A stretch of 64,000 nucleotides of DNA from Caballeronia arationis. Its GTDB lineage: Bacteria > Pseudomonadota > Gammaproteobacteria > Burkholderiales > Burkholderiaceae. A program made the translations under genes and the position numbers. The stretch lies in NCBI RefSeq assembly GCF_001544975.2, contig NZ_FCOG02000032.1, positions 1-64,000 of the forward strand, written 5' to 3'. This document shows positions 7,948 to 15,667 of this stretch, one piece after another. The notes beneath the pieces are model-generated. The model was not told the DNA's origin. It saw nothing but the letters and a program-made list of their open reading frames with translations, and searched no databases. Each line of letters begins with the position of its first letter. The first letter of the stretch is position 1.

Positions 7948-9465
7948 ATGAAAGCGAAGATCCTCACCCGCAGCGCCGTCGCTGCAGCCGTCGCCGTCGC
8001 CTTGTCGGCGGGCTACGTGGCCGGTCACAACAACATCCCGGCGCCGCAGGTCATCGCACCCGCACAGGCCGCCGCGTTGATGCCGGCCGAAGCCGCCGCG
8101 AAGACCGGCGTTCCCGACTTCTCCGGCCTCGTCGAGACCTACGGCCCGGCGGTGGTGAACATCAGCGCGAAGCACGTCGTCAAGCAGACTTCGTCGCGCG
8201 GCAACGGCGCCTCGCAACTGCCGATCGATCCGAACGATCCGTTCTATCAGTTCTTCAAGCGTTTCGGCGGCATGCCCGGCTTCGGCGGCCCCGGCGGCGG
8301 CAATGGCGGGCAGGATCGCCCGAGCGAAGGCCTCGGGTCCGGCTTCATCGTGAGCAGCGACGGCTACATTCTCACCAACGCGCACGTCGTCGATGGCGCG
8401 AATGTCGTCACCGTCAAGCTCACCGACAAGCGCGAATACCGCGCGAAGGTCGTCGGCGCGGACAAGCAGTCGGACGTCGCGGTGCTCAAGATCGACGCGA
8501 AGAACCTGCCTATCGTGAAGATCGGCGATCCGAACGGCAGCAAGGTCGGCCAGTGGGTCGTCGCGATCGGCTCGCCCTACGGTTTCGACAACACGGTGAC
8601 CTCGGGCATCATCAGCGCGAAGTCGCGCTCGCTGCCGAACGAGAACTACACGCCGTTCATCCAGACCGACGTGCCGGTGAACCCGGGCAACTCGGGCGGC
8701 CCGCTCTTCAACCTGCAGGGCGAAGTGATCGGCATCAACTCGATGATCTATTCGCAGACGGGCGGCTTCCAGGGACTTTCGTTCGCCATCCCGATCAACG
8801 AGGCGATCAAGGTGAAAGACGCGCTCGTGAAGACGGGCCACGTCGATCGCGGGCGCCTCGGCGTGACCGTGCAGGGCATGAACCAGACGCTCGCCAATTC
8901 GTTCGGGATGAAGACGCCGCAGGGCGCGCTCGTGAGTTCCGTCGAACCGGGCGGTCCGGCCGCGAAGGCGGGTCTGCAGCCGGGCGACGTGATCATGTCG
9001 CTCAACGGCCTCGCGGTCACGGATTCGACCTCGTTGCCGTCGCAGGTCGCGGGCCTGCCGCCGGGCAGCCAGGCGAAGGTGCAGGTCTGGCGCGACAAGG
9101 GCACGAAGGACCTGACGGTGACGGTCGGCGCGCTCAACGACGCCAAGACCGCGAGCGCGAAGGGCGACAAGAGCGATGGCGACGGCGCCTCGGCGCAGGA
9201 CGCGCGCCTGGGCGTGGCGGTGCGGCCGCTCACGCCGGAGGAAAAGCAGGACAGCTCGCTGTCGCGCGGTCTGATCGTCCAGCAGGCGAACGGCGCCGCG
9301 GCCAACGCGGGCATCCAGCCCGGCGACGTGATTCTCGCGGTCAACGGCCAGCCGGTGATGAGCGTGCAGCAGTTGAAGGCGATGGTCGCGCACGCGGGCG
9401 ACAGCCTCGCGCTCCTGATCCAGCGCGACGATGCGCAGATCTTCGTGCCGGTCGATCTGGGCTGA
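7948..9465 (+). CDS. Do-family periplasmic serine protease (DegP/MucD-like)
   Basis: ATP-independent periplasmic protease/chaperone that removes misfolded envelope proteins. The 505-residue product has an N-terminal signal/anchor segment, a trypsin-like domain with catalytic His146 (TNAHVV), Asp176 (SDVAVLK) and Ser249 (GNSGGPL), and two PDZ domains (about 290-390 and 415-500). A Gly/Phe-rich loop before the protease domain corresponds to the LA loop of DegP-like enzymes. Its position downstream of a two-component system, with a PmrA-type box in front, points to regulated envelope-stress control. MucD or DegQ would be equally fair names, so no symbol is given. Confidence 0.94.
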   Translation: MKAKILTRSAVAAAVAVALSAGYVAGHNNIPAPQVIAPAQAAALMPAEAAAKTGVPDFSGLVETYGPAVVNISAKHVVKQTSSRGNGASQLPIDPNDPFYQFFKRFGGMPGFGGPGGGNGGQDRPSEGLGSGFIVSSDGYILTNAHVVDGANVVTVKLTDKREYRAKVVGADKQSDVAVLKIDAKNLPIVKIGDPNGSKVGQWVVAIGSPYGFDNTVTSGIISAKSRSLPNENYTPFIQTDVPVNPGNSGGPLFNLQGEVIGINSMIYSQTGGFQGLSFAIPINEAIKVKDALVKTGHVDRGRLGVTVQGMNQTLANSFGMKTPQGALVSSVEPGGPAAKAGLQPGDVIMSLNGLAVTDSTSLPSQVAGLPPGSQAKVQVWRDKGTKDLTVTVGALNDAKTASAKGDKSDGDGASAQDARLGVAVRPLTPEEKQDSSLSRGLIVQQANGAAANAGIQPGDVILAVNGQPVMSVQQLKAMVAHAGDSLALLIQRDDAQIFVPVDLG

Positions 9466-9607
9466 TCGGCAGGGCCGGCGAACGCGCGGTCGGGCACGAA
9501 GTATGCTGTCGCCACGTCGTGGTGCCCCATCGCGCCGTGCCGGTGCATCGGGCGTATTTCGGGTCAAGCGTAGCCGTGCGCTGCGCGAACACAAGGAGCG
9601 AACGACA

Positions 9608-10090
9608 ATGACGATCAAGACCAAAGGCAGGCATGCGGCGCTGGCGATGGCAGCCGCAATCGCGCTCGGCGTGACGGGCGGCGCGTGGGCGCAGGCATCG
9701 AGCGCCGGGACGAGCGACACGAGCAGCGCCGGCAACACCAACGGAGGCGGCCTGCCGCAGATCGAGCAGCAAGGCAGCGTGTCGTACACGTCGGGCGGCG
9801 TCGGGCTCGACGAATCGAAAGCGCTGTTGCGCGAACAGGCTCAGTGGCCGCTATCGTTGCGCTTCACGGGGCCGACCGCCGACTATCTCTCGGGCGTCCA
9901 CGTGAGGATCGTCGATGCGAAGAACGCCGAAGTGCTCAATGCCGTGGCGATGGGTCCCTACATGCTGGTCAAGCTGCCGGCCGGCAGCTACACCGTGTAT
10001 GCGAAATACAAGGATCAGGAGCAGAAGCACGCTGTGAGCGTCGCTGGCGCCGGCAAGGCGAAGGCCGCGTTTCACTGGAGTATTCAATGA
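9608..10090 (+). CDS. Small secreted protein with carboxypeptidase-regulatory-like fold
   Basis: A 160-residue exported protein. It has a signal peptide cleaved after GGAWA (about residue 28), then a Ser/Thr/Gly/Asn-rich linker and a compact C-terminal beta domain. The segment VKLPAGSYTVYAKYKD is typical of carboxypeptidase-regulatory/transthyretin-like domains. An AAGGAG site precedes the ATG at 9608; the longer frame upstream has no such site. It follows the protease by 142 bases in the same direction and may share its transcript or regulon. The function is unknown. Confidence 0.8.
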   Translation: MTIKTKGRHAALAMAAAIALGVTGGAWAQASSAGTSDTSSAGNTNGGGLPQIEQQGSVSYTSGGVGLDESKALLREQAQWPLSLRFTGPTADYLSGVHVRIVDAKNAEVLNAVAMGPYMLVKLPAGSYTVYAKYKDQEQKHAVSVAGAGKAKAAFHWSIQ

Positions 10091-10099
10091 TCGGCGAGT

Positions 10100-10234
10100 A
10101 AGCGTCCGGCAAAACGCCGGCTTGCGATCTTGCGTGAAATACGCACGATCGAGCGCGTGAAAGCGCGCACACAGCCGGCCGGAGTTTGCTCATAATGAAG
10201 CCACGGGTCACGTATTTGCCCGTGGCTTTTTTTT
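10100..10234 (+). ncRNA. Candidate structured 3'-UTR RNA
   Basis: After the stop at 10090 come a CCGGC/GCCGG hairpin (10106-10120), an imperfect 10-bp hairpin with a GAAAT loop (10126-10150), a GCGC/GCGC hairpin (10153-10166), a CCGGCCGG palindrome (about 10175-10182) and finally a strong intrinsic terminator. The run of stems ending in a T8 terminator resembles an Hfq-type 3'-end-derived small RNA. No promoter of its own was identified, so it may simply be the long 3' UTR of the secreted-protein mRNA. Confidence 0.35.
10200..10234 (+). terminator. Rho-independent terminator
   Basis: An 8-bp perfect stem GCCACGGG/CCCGTGGC (10200-10207 with 10219-10226), an 11-base loop and then eight T. It ends transcription from the protease/secreted-protein block before the DUF427 gene. 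Confidence 0.88.
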
Positions 10235-10295
10235 GCGGTTAGTCCGGGGACAACGACGTGTCCCGCGCTTTTCTCGCCGAACCGGGAGGGCATCG

Positions 10296-10664
10296 ATGAA
10301 CACCGACACGCAAGATTCCGCGCATCGCATCGAGATCACGCCGAACGGCCGTCGTTGCCGGGTGATCCATCAGGGCGTCACCTTCGCGGATACGCACGCA
10401 TCGCTGACCGTCGTCGAAACCGGCTTGCCCGCCGTACATTACTTCCCGCGCGCGGACGTCAACATGGCGCGCCTGCAGCGCTCGATCCACGTTTCGCATT
10501 GCCAGCACCTGGGCGATGCCACCCATTACCATCTTCTGACCGAGGACGGCCCCGTCGAAAACGCCGCCTGGAGCTACGAGCAACCCACCGAGGGCGCCGC
10601 CCGGATCAAGGGCTACCTCGCATTCCATGCGACACGCGTCGACCGCATCGACGAGACTTCCTGA
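10296..10664 (+). CDS. DUF427 domain protein
   Basis: A 122-residue cytoplasmic protein of the DUF427 family. The family hallmarks are visible: HYFPRADVNMARL in the middle, a short H-x-x-x-C segment (HVSHCQHLGDATHYHL) and AAWSYEQPTEGAARIKGYLAF near the C-terminus. The biochemical role of the family is not established. The ATG at 10296 follows a GGGAGG ribosome site. It stands alone between two unrelated genes after the terminator at 10200-10234. Confidence 0.87.
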   Translation: MNTDTQDSAHRIEITPNGRRCRVIHQGVTFADTHASLTVVETGLPAVHYFPRADVNMARLQRSIHVSHCQHLGDATHYHLLTEDGPVENAAWSYEQPTEGAARIKGYLAFHATRVDRIDETS

Positions 10665-10770
10665 ACGCCGCATCCGTTTTGTTGCTTTGCCCGTAACGCC
10701 GATTCTGCTTCGCCGCTTCATCCACGCCGCAACATAACGAACGAGTGCAGTCTTTGCCTGGGAGGCTCAG

Positions 10771-11586
10771 ATGGAAGTCACCGATGCGTTGCGTGTTCCC
10801 CTCGACCCGGTGCACGTCCGGGAAGCCCTCGGCGATCTCGCGCTCCTGCGGGCGAGCCTCGACAACTGCGAATCGTTCGCGAAGCTCCCGGGCGGCGAAT
10901 ATGCGCTCACGATGATCGTGCCACTCGGCGCGTTGCGTGCGCGCTACGAGATTCGTGCGCATGGAGCCGGCGTGACGCGGCAGAACGCACATACCGATGG
11001 CGAAGCGGATGCCGCCGCACCCACGCCCGACGCGCCCGGCGCATACGCGCGCACGCTGAGTTTCAAGGCGCGGGGCGAAGGCGTCGGCTCGTTGCGCGGA
11101 CAGATCGCCGTCGCGCTCAATCCGGATGCGAACGGGGAATCGACGTGGATCGAATACACGCTGTGGGCGACGGTTTCGGGGCCGCTTGCCGGCTTGCCGT
11201 CGCGGCAGATCGAGAATTCGCTGCGCGAAGTCGCCGACGATTTCTTCTCCGAATTCTGCGAAGTCGTGCGCGCGAAGCACGGCCTTTCGTCGATACGTGC
11301 GCAGCAGGAACCCGGCACGCGGCGTCACGTCTTCCTGCGGCCGAACGCGATGTCGGCGGCGTTCATGCGGCGGCCCGGCGCGGCACAGCGCCAGATGCGC
11401 CCGGGCGGCGCCGATGCCGCGAGCGGCGTGCTGCATCACCGGCTGCCGGGACACGGTCTAGGGCACCGCGACCGCGACCATTCGCACGATCCGCATCCGC
11501 TCGGCCTGCCGGGCTGGGCGTGGGCGGCGATGCTGGTCTGCATCGCGCTGTTCGCGTTCCTGGCGCCGCGCGTCGGGCTGCAGTGA
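10771..11586 (+). CDS. CoxG-like SRPBCC protein with C-terminal membrane anchor
   Basis: A 271-residue protein. The first 150 residues or so form a CoxG/SRPBCC-type domain: an opening amphipathic strand, then LASLDNCESF-like and LTMIVPLGALRARYE-like segments, as in CO-dehydrogenase subunit G relatives. An Arg/His-rich linker (about 190-235) leads to a single hydrophobic helix at the C-terminus (WAWAAMLVCIALFAFLAP), which would anchor it to the membrane. In carboxydotrophs CoxG recruits the molybdoenzyme to the membrane, but no cox genes are present here, so the partner is unknown. The ATG follows a GGGAGG site. Confidence 0.75.
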   Translation: MEVTDALRVPLDPVHVREALGDLALLRASLDNCESFAKLPGGEYALTMIVPLGALRARYEIRAHGAGVTRQNAHTDGEADAAAPTPDAPGAYARTLSFKARGEGVGSLRGQIAVALNPDANGESTWIEYTLWATVSGPLAGLPSRQIENSLREVADDFFSEFCEVVRAKHGLSSIRAQQEPGTRRHVFLRPNAMSAAFMRRPGAAQRQMRPGGADAASGVLHHRLPGHGLGHRDRDHSHDPHPLGLPGWAWAAMLVCIALFAFLAPRVGLQ

Positions 11587-11605
11587 GCGCAAGCCGCTTC
11601 TTCGG

Positions 11606-12556
11606 CTAATTTCCCCGAAACTCCCGCCGATACGTCGACGGGGACGTCTTCAGCGCCTGCGCGAACTGCTGGCGCAGCGTCGCGCCCGTGTTGAAGCCGC
11701 ACGCCTCGGCGATCCGGTCGATCGAAAGGTCGGTCGTCTCCAGAAGCCGCCGTGCGAACGCGATGCGTTCGCCTAGCAGCCACGCGCCCACCGTCGCGCC
11801 CGTCAGCCGATGGAAGCGCCGCGTGAACGTGCGCCGGCTCATCGCGACGCGCGCCGCGAGCGCGTCGAGCGAATGCTGTGCCCCGAGATTGCCGCGCAGC
11901 CAGTCGAGCAACTCCGCGAGACGGTCGCCGTGCGCGTGCCTCGGCAGCGACTCTTCGATGAACTGCGCCTGCGAGCCCTGCCGGTGCGGCGGCACGACGA
12001 GCCGCCGCGCGACGTGATTCGCGGCTTCGGCGCCGCACAACTGCCGCAACACATGCAGACAGCAGTCGATTCCGGCCGCCGTTCCCGCCGACGTGGTGAG
12101 CGTCGCGTCGTCCACATAGAGCACCTTCGGATCGAGCCGCACGCGCGGAAAGCGCCGCGCGAAGTCGTCGGCCCAGGCCCAGTGCGTGGTGGCGGCGCGG
12201 CCGTCGAGCAGGCCGGCGGCCGCGAGCACGTACGCGCCGAGGCACAGGCCGATCAGGTGCGCGCCGCGCGCGTGGGCTGCCCGCAACGCGTCGAGGAGGG
12301 CGACGGGCGGCGCCTCGGCGGGATCGCGCCAGCTCGGGACGATCACGATGTCGGCACCGGCGAGGGCGTCGAGCGCGTGTTCGGCTGCCATCGTAAAACC
12401 CGCGGTGGTCGACAGGCGTCCCGGCTCGGCGGCGCAGACGCGGAAGTCGAAGCGCGGCAGGCCGGCGTCGGTGCGGTCCTCGCCGAACACGATGCACGGC
12501 ACCGACAAGTGAAACGGGCTGATGCCATCGAAGGCGACGACGGCGACGACAGTCAT
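11606..12556 (-). CDS. GlxA-type AraC-family transcriptional regulator (DJ-1/PfpI + HTH)
   Basis: A 316-residue regulator. The N-terminal half (about 1-180) is a DJ-1/PfpI-like glutamine-amidotransferase fold with the nucleophile-elbow region LIGLCLGAYVLAAAGLLDG. The C-terminal 100 residues are an AraC double helix-turn-helix (SLDALAARVAMSRRTFTRRF and IDRIAEACGFNTGATLRQQF). This is the GlxA/FtrA architecture. The reading frame extends far upstream, but MTVVAVVAFDGI at 12556 is the normal family start and has a GGGAGA site. It is divergent from the cysteine hydrolase at 12681, its most likely target. Confidence 0.92.
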   Translation of the reverse strand: MTVVAVVAFDGISPFHLSVPCIVFGEDRTDAGLPRFDFRVCAAEPGRLSTTAGFTMAAEHALDALAGADIVIVPSWRDPAEAPPVALLDALRAAHARGAHLIGLCLGAYVLAAAGLLDGRAATTHWAWADDFARRFPRVRLDPKVLYVDDATLTTSAGTAAGIDCCLHVLRQLCGAEAANHVARRLVVPPHRQGSQAQFIEESLPRHAHGDRLAELLDWLRGNLGAQHSLDALAARVAMSRRTFTRRFHRLTGATVGAWLLGERIAFARRLLETTDLSIDRIAEACGFNTGATLRQQFAQALKTSPSTYRREFRGN

Positions 12557-12680
12557 TTGCGTTCTCCCGCGCGTGGCGTATTGGCCCGATTCTATCGCTG
12601 CTTGGCTATCGGGCCACTTACGCGCGAACGCGCGGACCGCGAGAATGAATCCATCGCCAGCCAATTCGAGGAAATGAACC

Positions 12681-13307
12681 ATGCCACGCCGCGCCCTGAT
12701 CGTGATCGATGTCCAGAATGAATACGTCACCGGCAATCTGCCGATCGAATATCCGGATGTGAATGTCTCGCTCGCCAATATCGGCCGGGCGATCGATGCC
12801 GCGCATGCGCATCGCGTGCCGGTCGTGGTCGTGCGGCAGGTGGCGCCCGCGACTTCGCCGCTGTTCGCGCAGGATTCGCACGGCGCCGAATTGCACGAGG
12901 TGGTCGCGAGCCGCCCGCACGCGCACCGGATCGACAAGGCGTTGCCGAGCGCCTTCGCCGGCACCGATCTCGCCGACTGGCTCGCAGGGCACGAGATCGA
13001 CACGCTCGTGATCGCCGGCTACATGACCCACAATTGCGACGATTCGACCGTGAAGCACGCCGTGCACTCGGGGCTGGCGGTGGAATTTCTCTCCGACGCG
13101 ACGGGCGCCGTGCCCTACGAAAACCGCGCCGGCCGGGCGAGCGCGGAGGAAATCCATCGCGTCTTCAGCGTCGTGATGCAGTCGCGTTTCGCGGCGGTGC
13201 TCACCACCGCGGAATGGATCGCCGCACTCGAAACGGGCGAGGCGCCCGTGCGCGATTCCATCTATGCGTCGAATCAGATGGCGCGCTCAGGCCGCGCTAC
13301 GGGTTGA
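12681..13307 (+). CDS. Isochorismatase-family cysteine hydrolase
   Basis: A 208-residue alpha/beta hydrolase of the isochorismatase/nicotinamidase superfamily. The catalytic triad is visible: Asp10 in IVIDVQNEY, Lys86 in RIDKALPSAF and Cys119 in GYMTHNCDDST, so it should cleave an amide or vinyl-ether bond. The substrate cannot be assigned; the family includes nicotinamidases, N-carbamoyl amidohydrolases and many unknowns. It is divergent from the GlxA-type regulator, with a 124-base promoter region between them. Its last 21 bases overlap the 3' end of the converging TetR gene. Confidence 0.88.
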   Translation: MPRRALIVIDVQNEYVTGNLPIEYPDVNVSLANIGRAIDAAHAHRVPVVVVRQVAPATSPLFAQDSHGAELHEVVASRPHAHRIDKALPSAFAGTDLADWLAGHEIDTLVIAGYMTHNCDDSTVKHAVHSGLAVEFLSDATGAVPYENRAGRASAEEIHRVFSVVMQSRFAAVLTTAEWIAALETGEAPVRDSIYASNQMARSGRATG

Positions 13308-13934
13308 GCGCAGCGCCGGACTGAAGCGCAGCGAGTCGAAGCAGGCGTCGATCAGCCGTTCGGCGTCGCGCTCCAGATCGACGCCCTCGGGCAGCATCAG
13401 CGCGTCGTGCAGGATGCCGGTGAAAAGCGCGTGCAGGATCGTCGTGGCCTGCCGCGTGTCGAGGTCGGCGGAAAGCTGGCCTTGCGCGATCGCGTTGACG
13501 AGCCCGCGCTCGATGCGCTCGATGCCCTCGCGCATGTTGTTCTGATGCCGCTCGCGCACCGGCCCCATTTCCTCGACGAACTCGCATTTCAGAAAAAGAA
13601 TGTCGAACACGCGCCGGCGCTGCTCGTCGAGCGCGATGTTGCGCATGCACCAGACGAAGATGTCGCGCATCCGGCCGAGCGGATCGGGCTCCTTGCTGTC
13701 GAGCGACGCGACGATCAGTTCGTCGAGCGGCATGAGGCTGCGGTCGAACATGGCGGTAAACAGATCGCCCTTGTTCGCAAAATGCCAGTAGATCGCGCCG
13801 CGCGTGACGCCGGCTTCCTGCGCGATGTCCGCGAGCGTCGTGCGCGACACGCCCTTGTCGTAGAACACGCGTTCCGCCGCGTCGAGAATGCGGTTGCGCG
13901 TCGCCTGCGCTTCTTCCTTGGTTCGTCTGACCAT
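13287..13934 (-). CDS. bpeR: TetR-family repressor of the RND pump (BpeR/AcrR-like)
   Basis: A 215-residue repressor with the AcrR-type N-terminal helix-turn-helix (TRNRILDAAERVFYDKGVSR, then AHSNRGAIYWHF-like recognition: GVTRGAIYWHFANKGDLF). The C-terminal ligand-binding domain is full length. It is divergent from the adaptor-pump-outer-membrane operon at 14372, the arrangement of bpeR with bpeAB-oprB in Burkholderia pseudomallei, so I infer that it represses that operon and itself from the palindrome at 14080-14103. The symbol rests on resemblance and synteny; AmrR-type is the alternative. Its last 21 bases overlap the hydrolase gene. Confidence 0.85.
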   Translation of the reverse strand: MVRRTKEEAQATRNRILDAAERVFYDKGVSRTTLADIAQEAGVTRGAIYWHFANKGDLFTAMFDRSLMPLDELIVASLDSKEPDPLGRMRDIFVWCMRNIALDEQRRRVFDILFLKCEFVEEMGPVRERHQNNMREGIERIERGLVNAIAQGQLSADLDTRQATTILHALFTGILHDALMLPEGVDLERDAERLIDACFDSLRFSPALRSTRSAA

Positions 13935-14079
13935 ATCCTGCGGCCGTGGCCGTCATCTCCTGCTTGCTGCTGATTGCCTGGCCGCTGCGATTGCAGCGGC
14001 GTCAAATGTTTGTCGAAGGTAATCGATACCTTTGAGGGGAATCCGCTCGGGCACTCCATCTCGAATTAATTTCACCACT

Positions 14080-14103
14080 TATACATTCATTCATGAATGT
14101 ATA
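14080..14103. promoter_or_regulatory. Palindromic TetR operator between bpeR and bpeA
   Basis: Perfect 10-bp arms TATACATTCA / TGAATGTATA around a 4-base spacer, in the divergent bpeR-bpeA spacer. The ATTCATGAATGTAT core is strikingly like the AcrR operator of enteric bacteria. A TACAAT at 14104-14109 immediately beside it may be the bpeA -10, so binding would block the promoter. Confidence 0.78.
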
Positions 14104-14109
14104 TACAAT

Positions 14110-14371
14110 ACCATCCGTCGATCGATGACCCAAGTCATGTCGAACGGTTAATATCCGACAAGCTTTCAATCCAACCGCCCGATCCAGGCCGTCCCTCCGG
14201 CCAGAGGCGCCATCAGAGCGCCGCGCGCGGGCATGAATGACGAGTCGGCGCCGGCCGTTTTACCTGCCAGCCGGCTGTTGGTCAGCGTCGTCGAGACGCT
14301 CGTGCGCGGCCTGCCCGAAGAAGGCGGCCGCGCACTTATTTCAAACTCAGCCTTAGACAGAGGTCGCTTCC
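14110..14371 (+). other. Long 5' leader before bpeA, no gene
   Basis: About 260 bases between the operator/-10 and the bpeA start with no supportable gene on either strand. If transcription begins near 14115, bpeA has an unusually long leader. I see no riboswitch or terminator in it. A weak AGAGG ribosome site precedes the start codon. Confidence 0.45.
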
Positions 14372-15652
14372 ATGCGCGTCGAACGGGTTCCATTCCGCTT
14401 AATCAGTGCCGCGACGGCTGCCTTGTTTTTTGCAGCCTGCGGACAAAAACAATCGGCACCTCCGCCGCAGACGCCCGAAGTCGGCGTCGTCACCGTCCAG
14501 CCGACCACCGTGCCCGTCGTGGCCTCACTGCCGGGCCGCACGAGCGCGTTCCTGAATGCACAGGTGCGCGCGCGGGTCGACGGCATCGTGCTGCGCCGCG
14601 AGTTCGTCGAAGGCTCGGACGTGAAGACCGGCCAGCGTCTCTACAAGATCGATCCGGCGCCCTACATCGCGACGCTGAACAACGCGAAGGCGACGCTTGC
14701 GAAGGCGCAGGCCAACGTCGCGACGCAGAACGCGTTGGTCGCGCGCTACAAGGTGCTCGTCGCGGCGAACGCGGTCAGCAAGCAGGATTACGACAACGCC
14801 GTCGCAGCTCAGGGCCAGGCGGTCGCCGACATCGCGGCGGGCAAGGCCGCCGTCGATACCGCGCAGATCAACCTGGGCTACACCGACGTCGTCTCGCCCA
14901 TCACCGGCCGCACGGGTCTGTCGCAAGTGACGCCGGGCGCGTACGTGCAGGCGAGCGCCGCTACGCTGCTCACGACCGTGCAGCAGCTCGATCCGGTGTA
15001 CGTGGACCTGACGCAGTCGAGCGTCGAAGGTCTCAAGCTGCGCAGGCAGATCCAGGAAGGGCGTCTCCAGACGCAGGGCATCCACGCCGCGAAGGTGACG
15101 CTCGTGCTGGAAGACGGCCGCGTCTATACCGAACCCGGCAAGCTCCAGTTCTCCGACGTGAGCGTCGATCAGGGCACGGGCTCCGTCACCGTGCGCGCGA
15201 TTTTCCCGAACAAGGACCGCGTGCTCTTGCCGGGCATGTTCGTGCGCGCGCGCATCGAGGAAGGCGTGAACGACCGCGCGCTCGTCGTGCCGCAGATCGG
15301 CGTGACGCACGACCAGAAGGGCCAGGCCGTCGCGCTCGTGATCGGCCAGGGCGACAAGGTCGAACTGCGCACGCTCGTGACGTCCGGCACTTTCGGCAGC
15401 AACTGGGTAGTCGACAGCGGGCTGAATCCGGGCGATCGCGTGATCGTGAACGGCGTCGAGAAAGCGAAGCCGGGCATGACGGTCAAGCCGGTGGCGGCGC
15501 AGTTGCCCGCCCAGCCTGCCTCGGACGCACAAGCGGGTAATGCACCCGCTGCGCCCGGCGCGTCCGGCACGCCCGCCGCGAGCGGCGCACAGGGAGCGGC
15601 AAGTGGTGCAGCGGGAGCGTCGAGCGCTCAGGCCGCATCCGGCGCGAAATAA
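14372..15652 (+). CDS. bpeA: RND efflux periplasmic adaptor subunit
   Basis: Membrane-fusion protein of a tripartite RND drug pump that links the inner-membrane transporter to the outer-membrane channel. The 426-residue precursor has a lipoprotein signal with lipid-accepting Cys23 (LFFAACG). It then shows a split biotinyl-lipoyl domain (VRARVDGIVLRREFVEGSDV... and SPITGRTG), an alpha-helical hairpin and a beta-barrel. The C-terminal 55 residues are an Ala/Gly/Ser-rich tail of low complexity. First gene of a three-gene operon; 15 bases separate it from the pump gene. The closest named system I recognise is BpeAB-OprB; AmrAB is the alternative. Confidence 0.9.
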   Translation: MRVERVPFRLISAATAALFFAACGQKQSAPPPQTPEVGVVTVQPTTVPVVASLPGRTSAFLNAQVRARVDGIVLRREFVEGSDVKTGQRLYKIDPAPYIATLNNAKATLAKAQANVATQNALVARYKVLVAANAVSKQDYDNAVAAQGQAVADIAAGKAAVDTAQINLGYTDVVSPITGRTGLSQVTPGAYVQASAATLLTTVQQLDPVYVDLTQSSVEGLKLRRQIQEGRLQTQGIHAAKVTLVLEDGRVYTEPGKLQFSDVSVDQGTGSVTVRAIFPNKDRVLLPGMFVRARIEEGVNDRALVVPQIGVTHDQKGQAVALVIGQGDKVELRTLVTSGTFGSNWVVDSGLNPGDRVIVNGVEKAKPGMTVKPVAAQLPAQPASDAQAGNAPAAPGASGTPAASGAQGAASGAAGASSAQAASGAK

Positions 15653-15667
15653 CAGGGAGCCTGTTTC

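Noticed and set aside
7921..9789. Minus-strand 622-codon frame across the HtrA-type protease
   Set aside because: Antisense shadow with Arg-rich composition and no recognisable domain.
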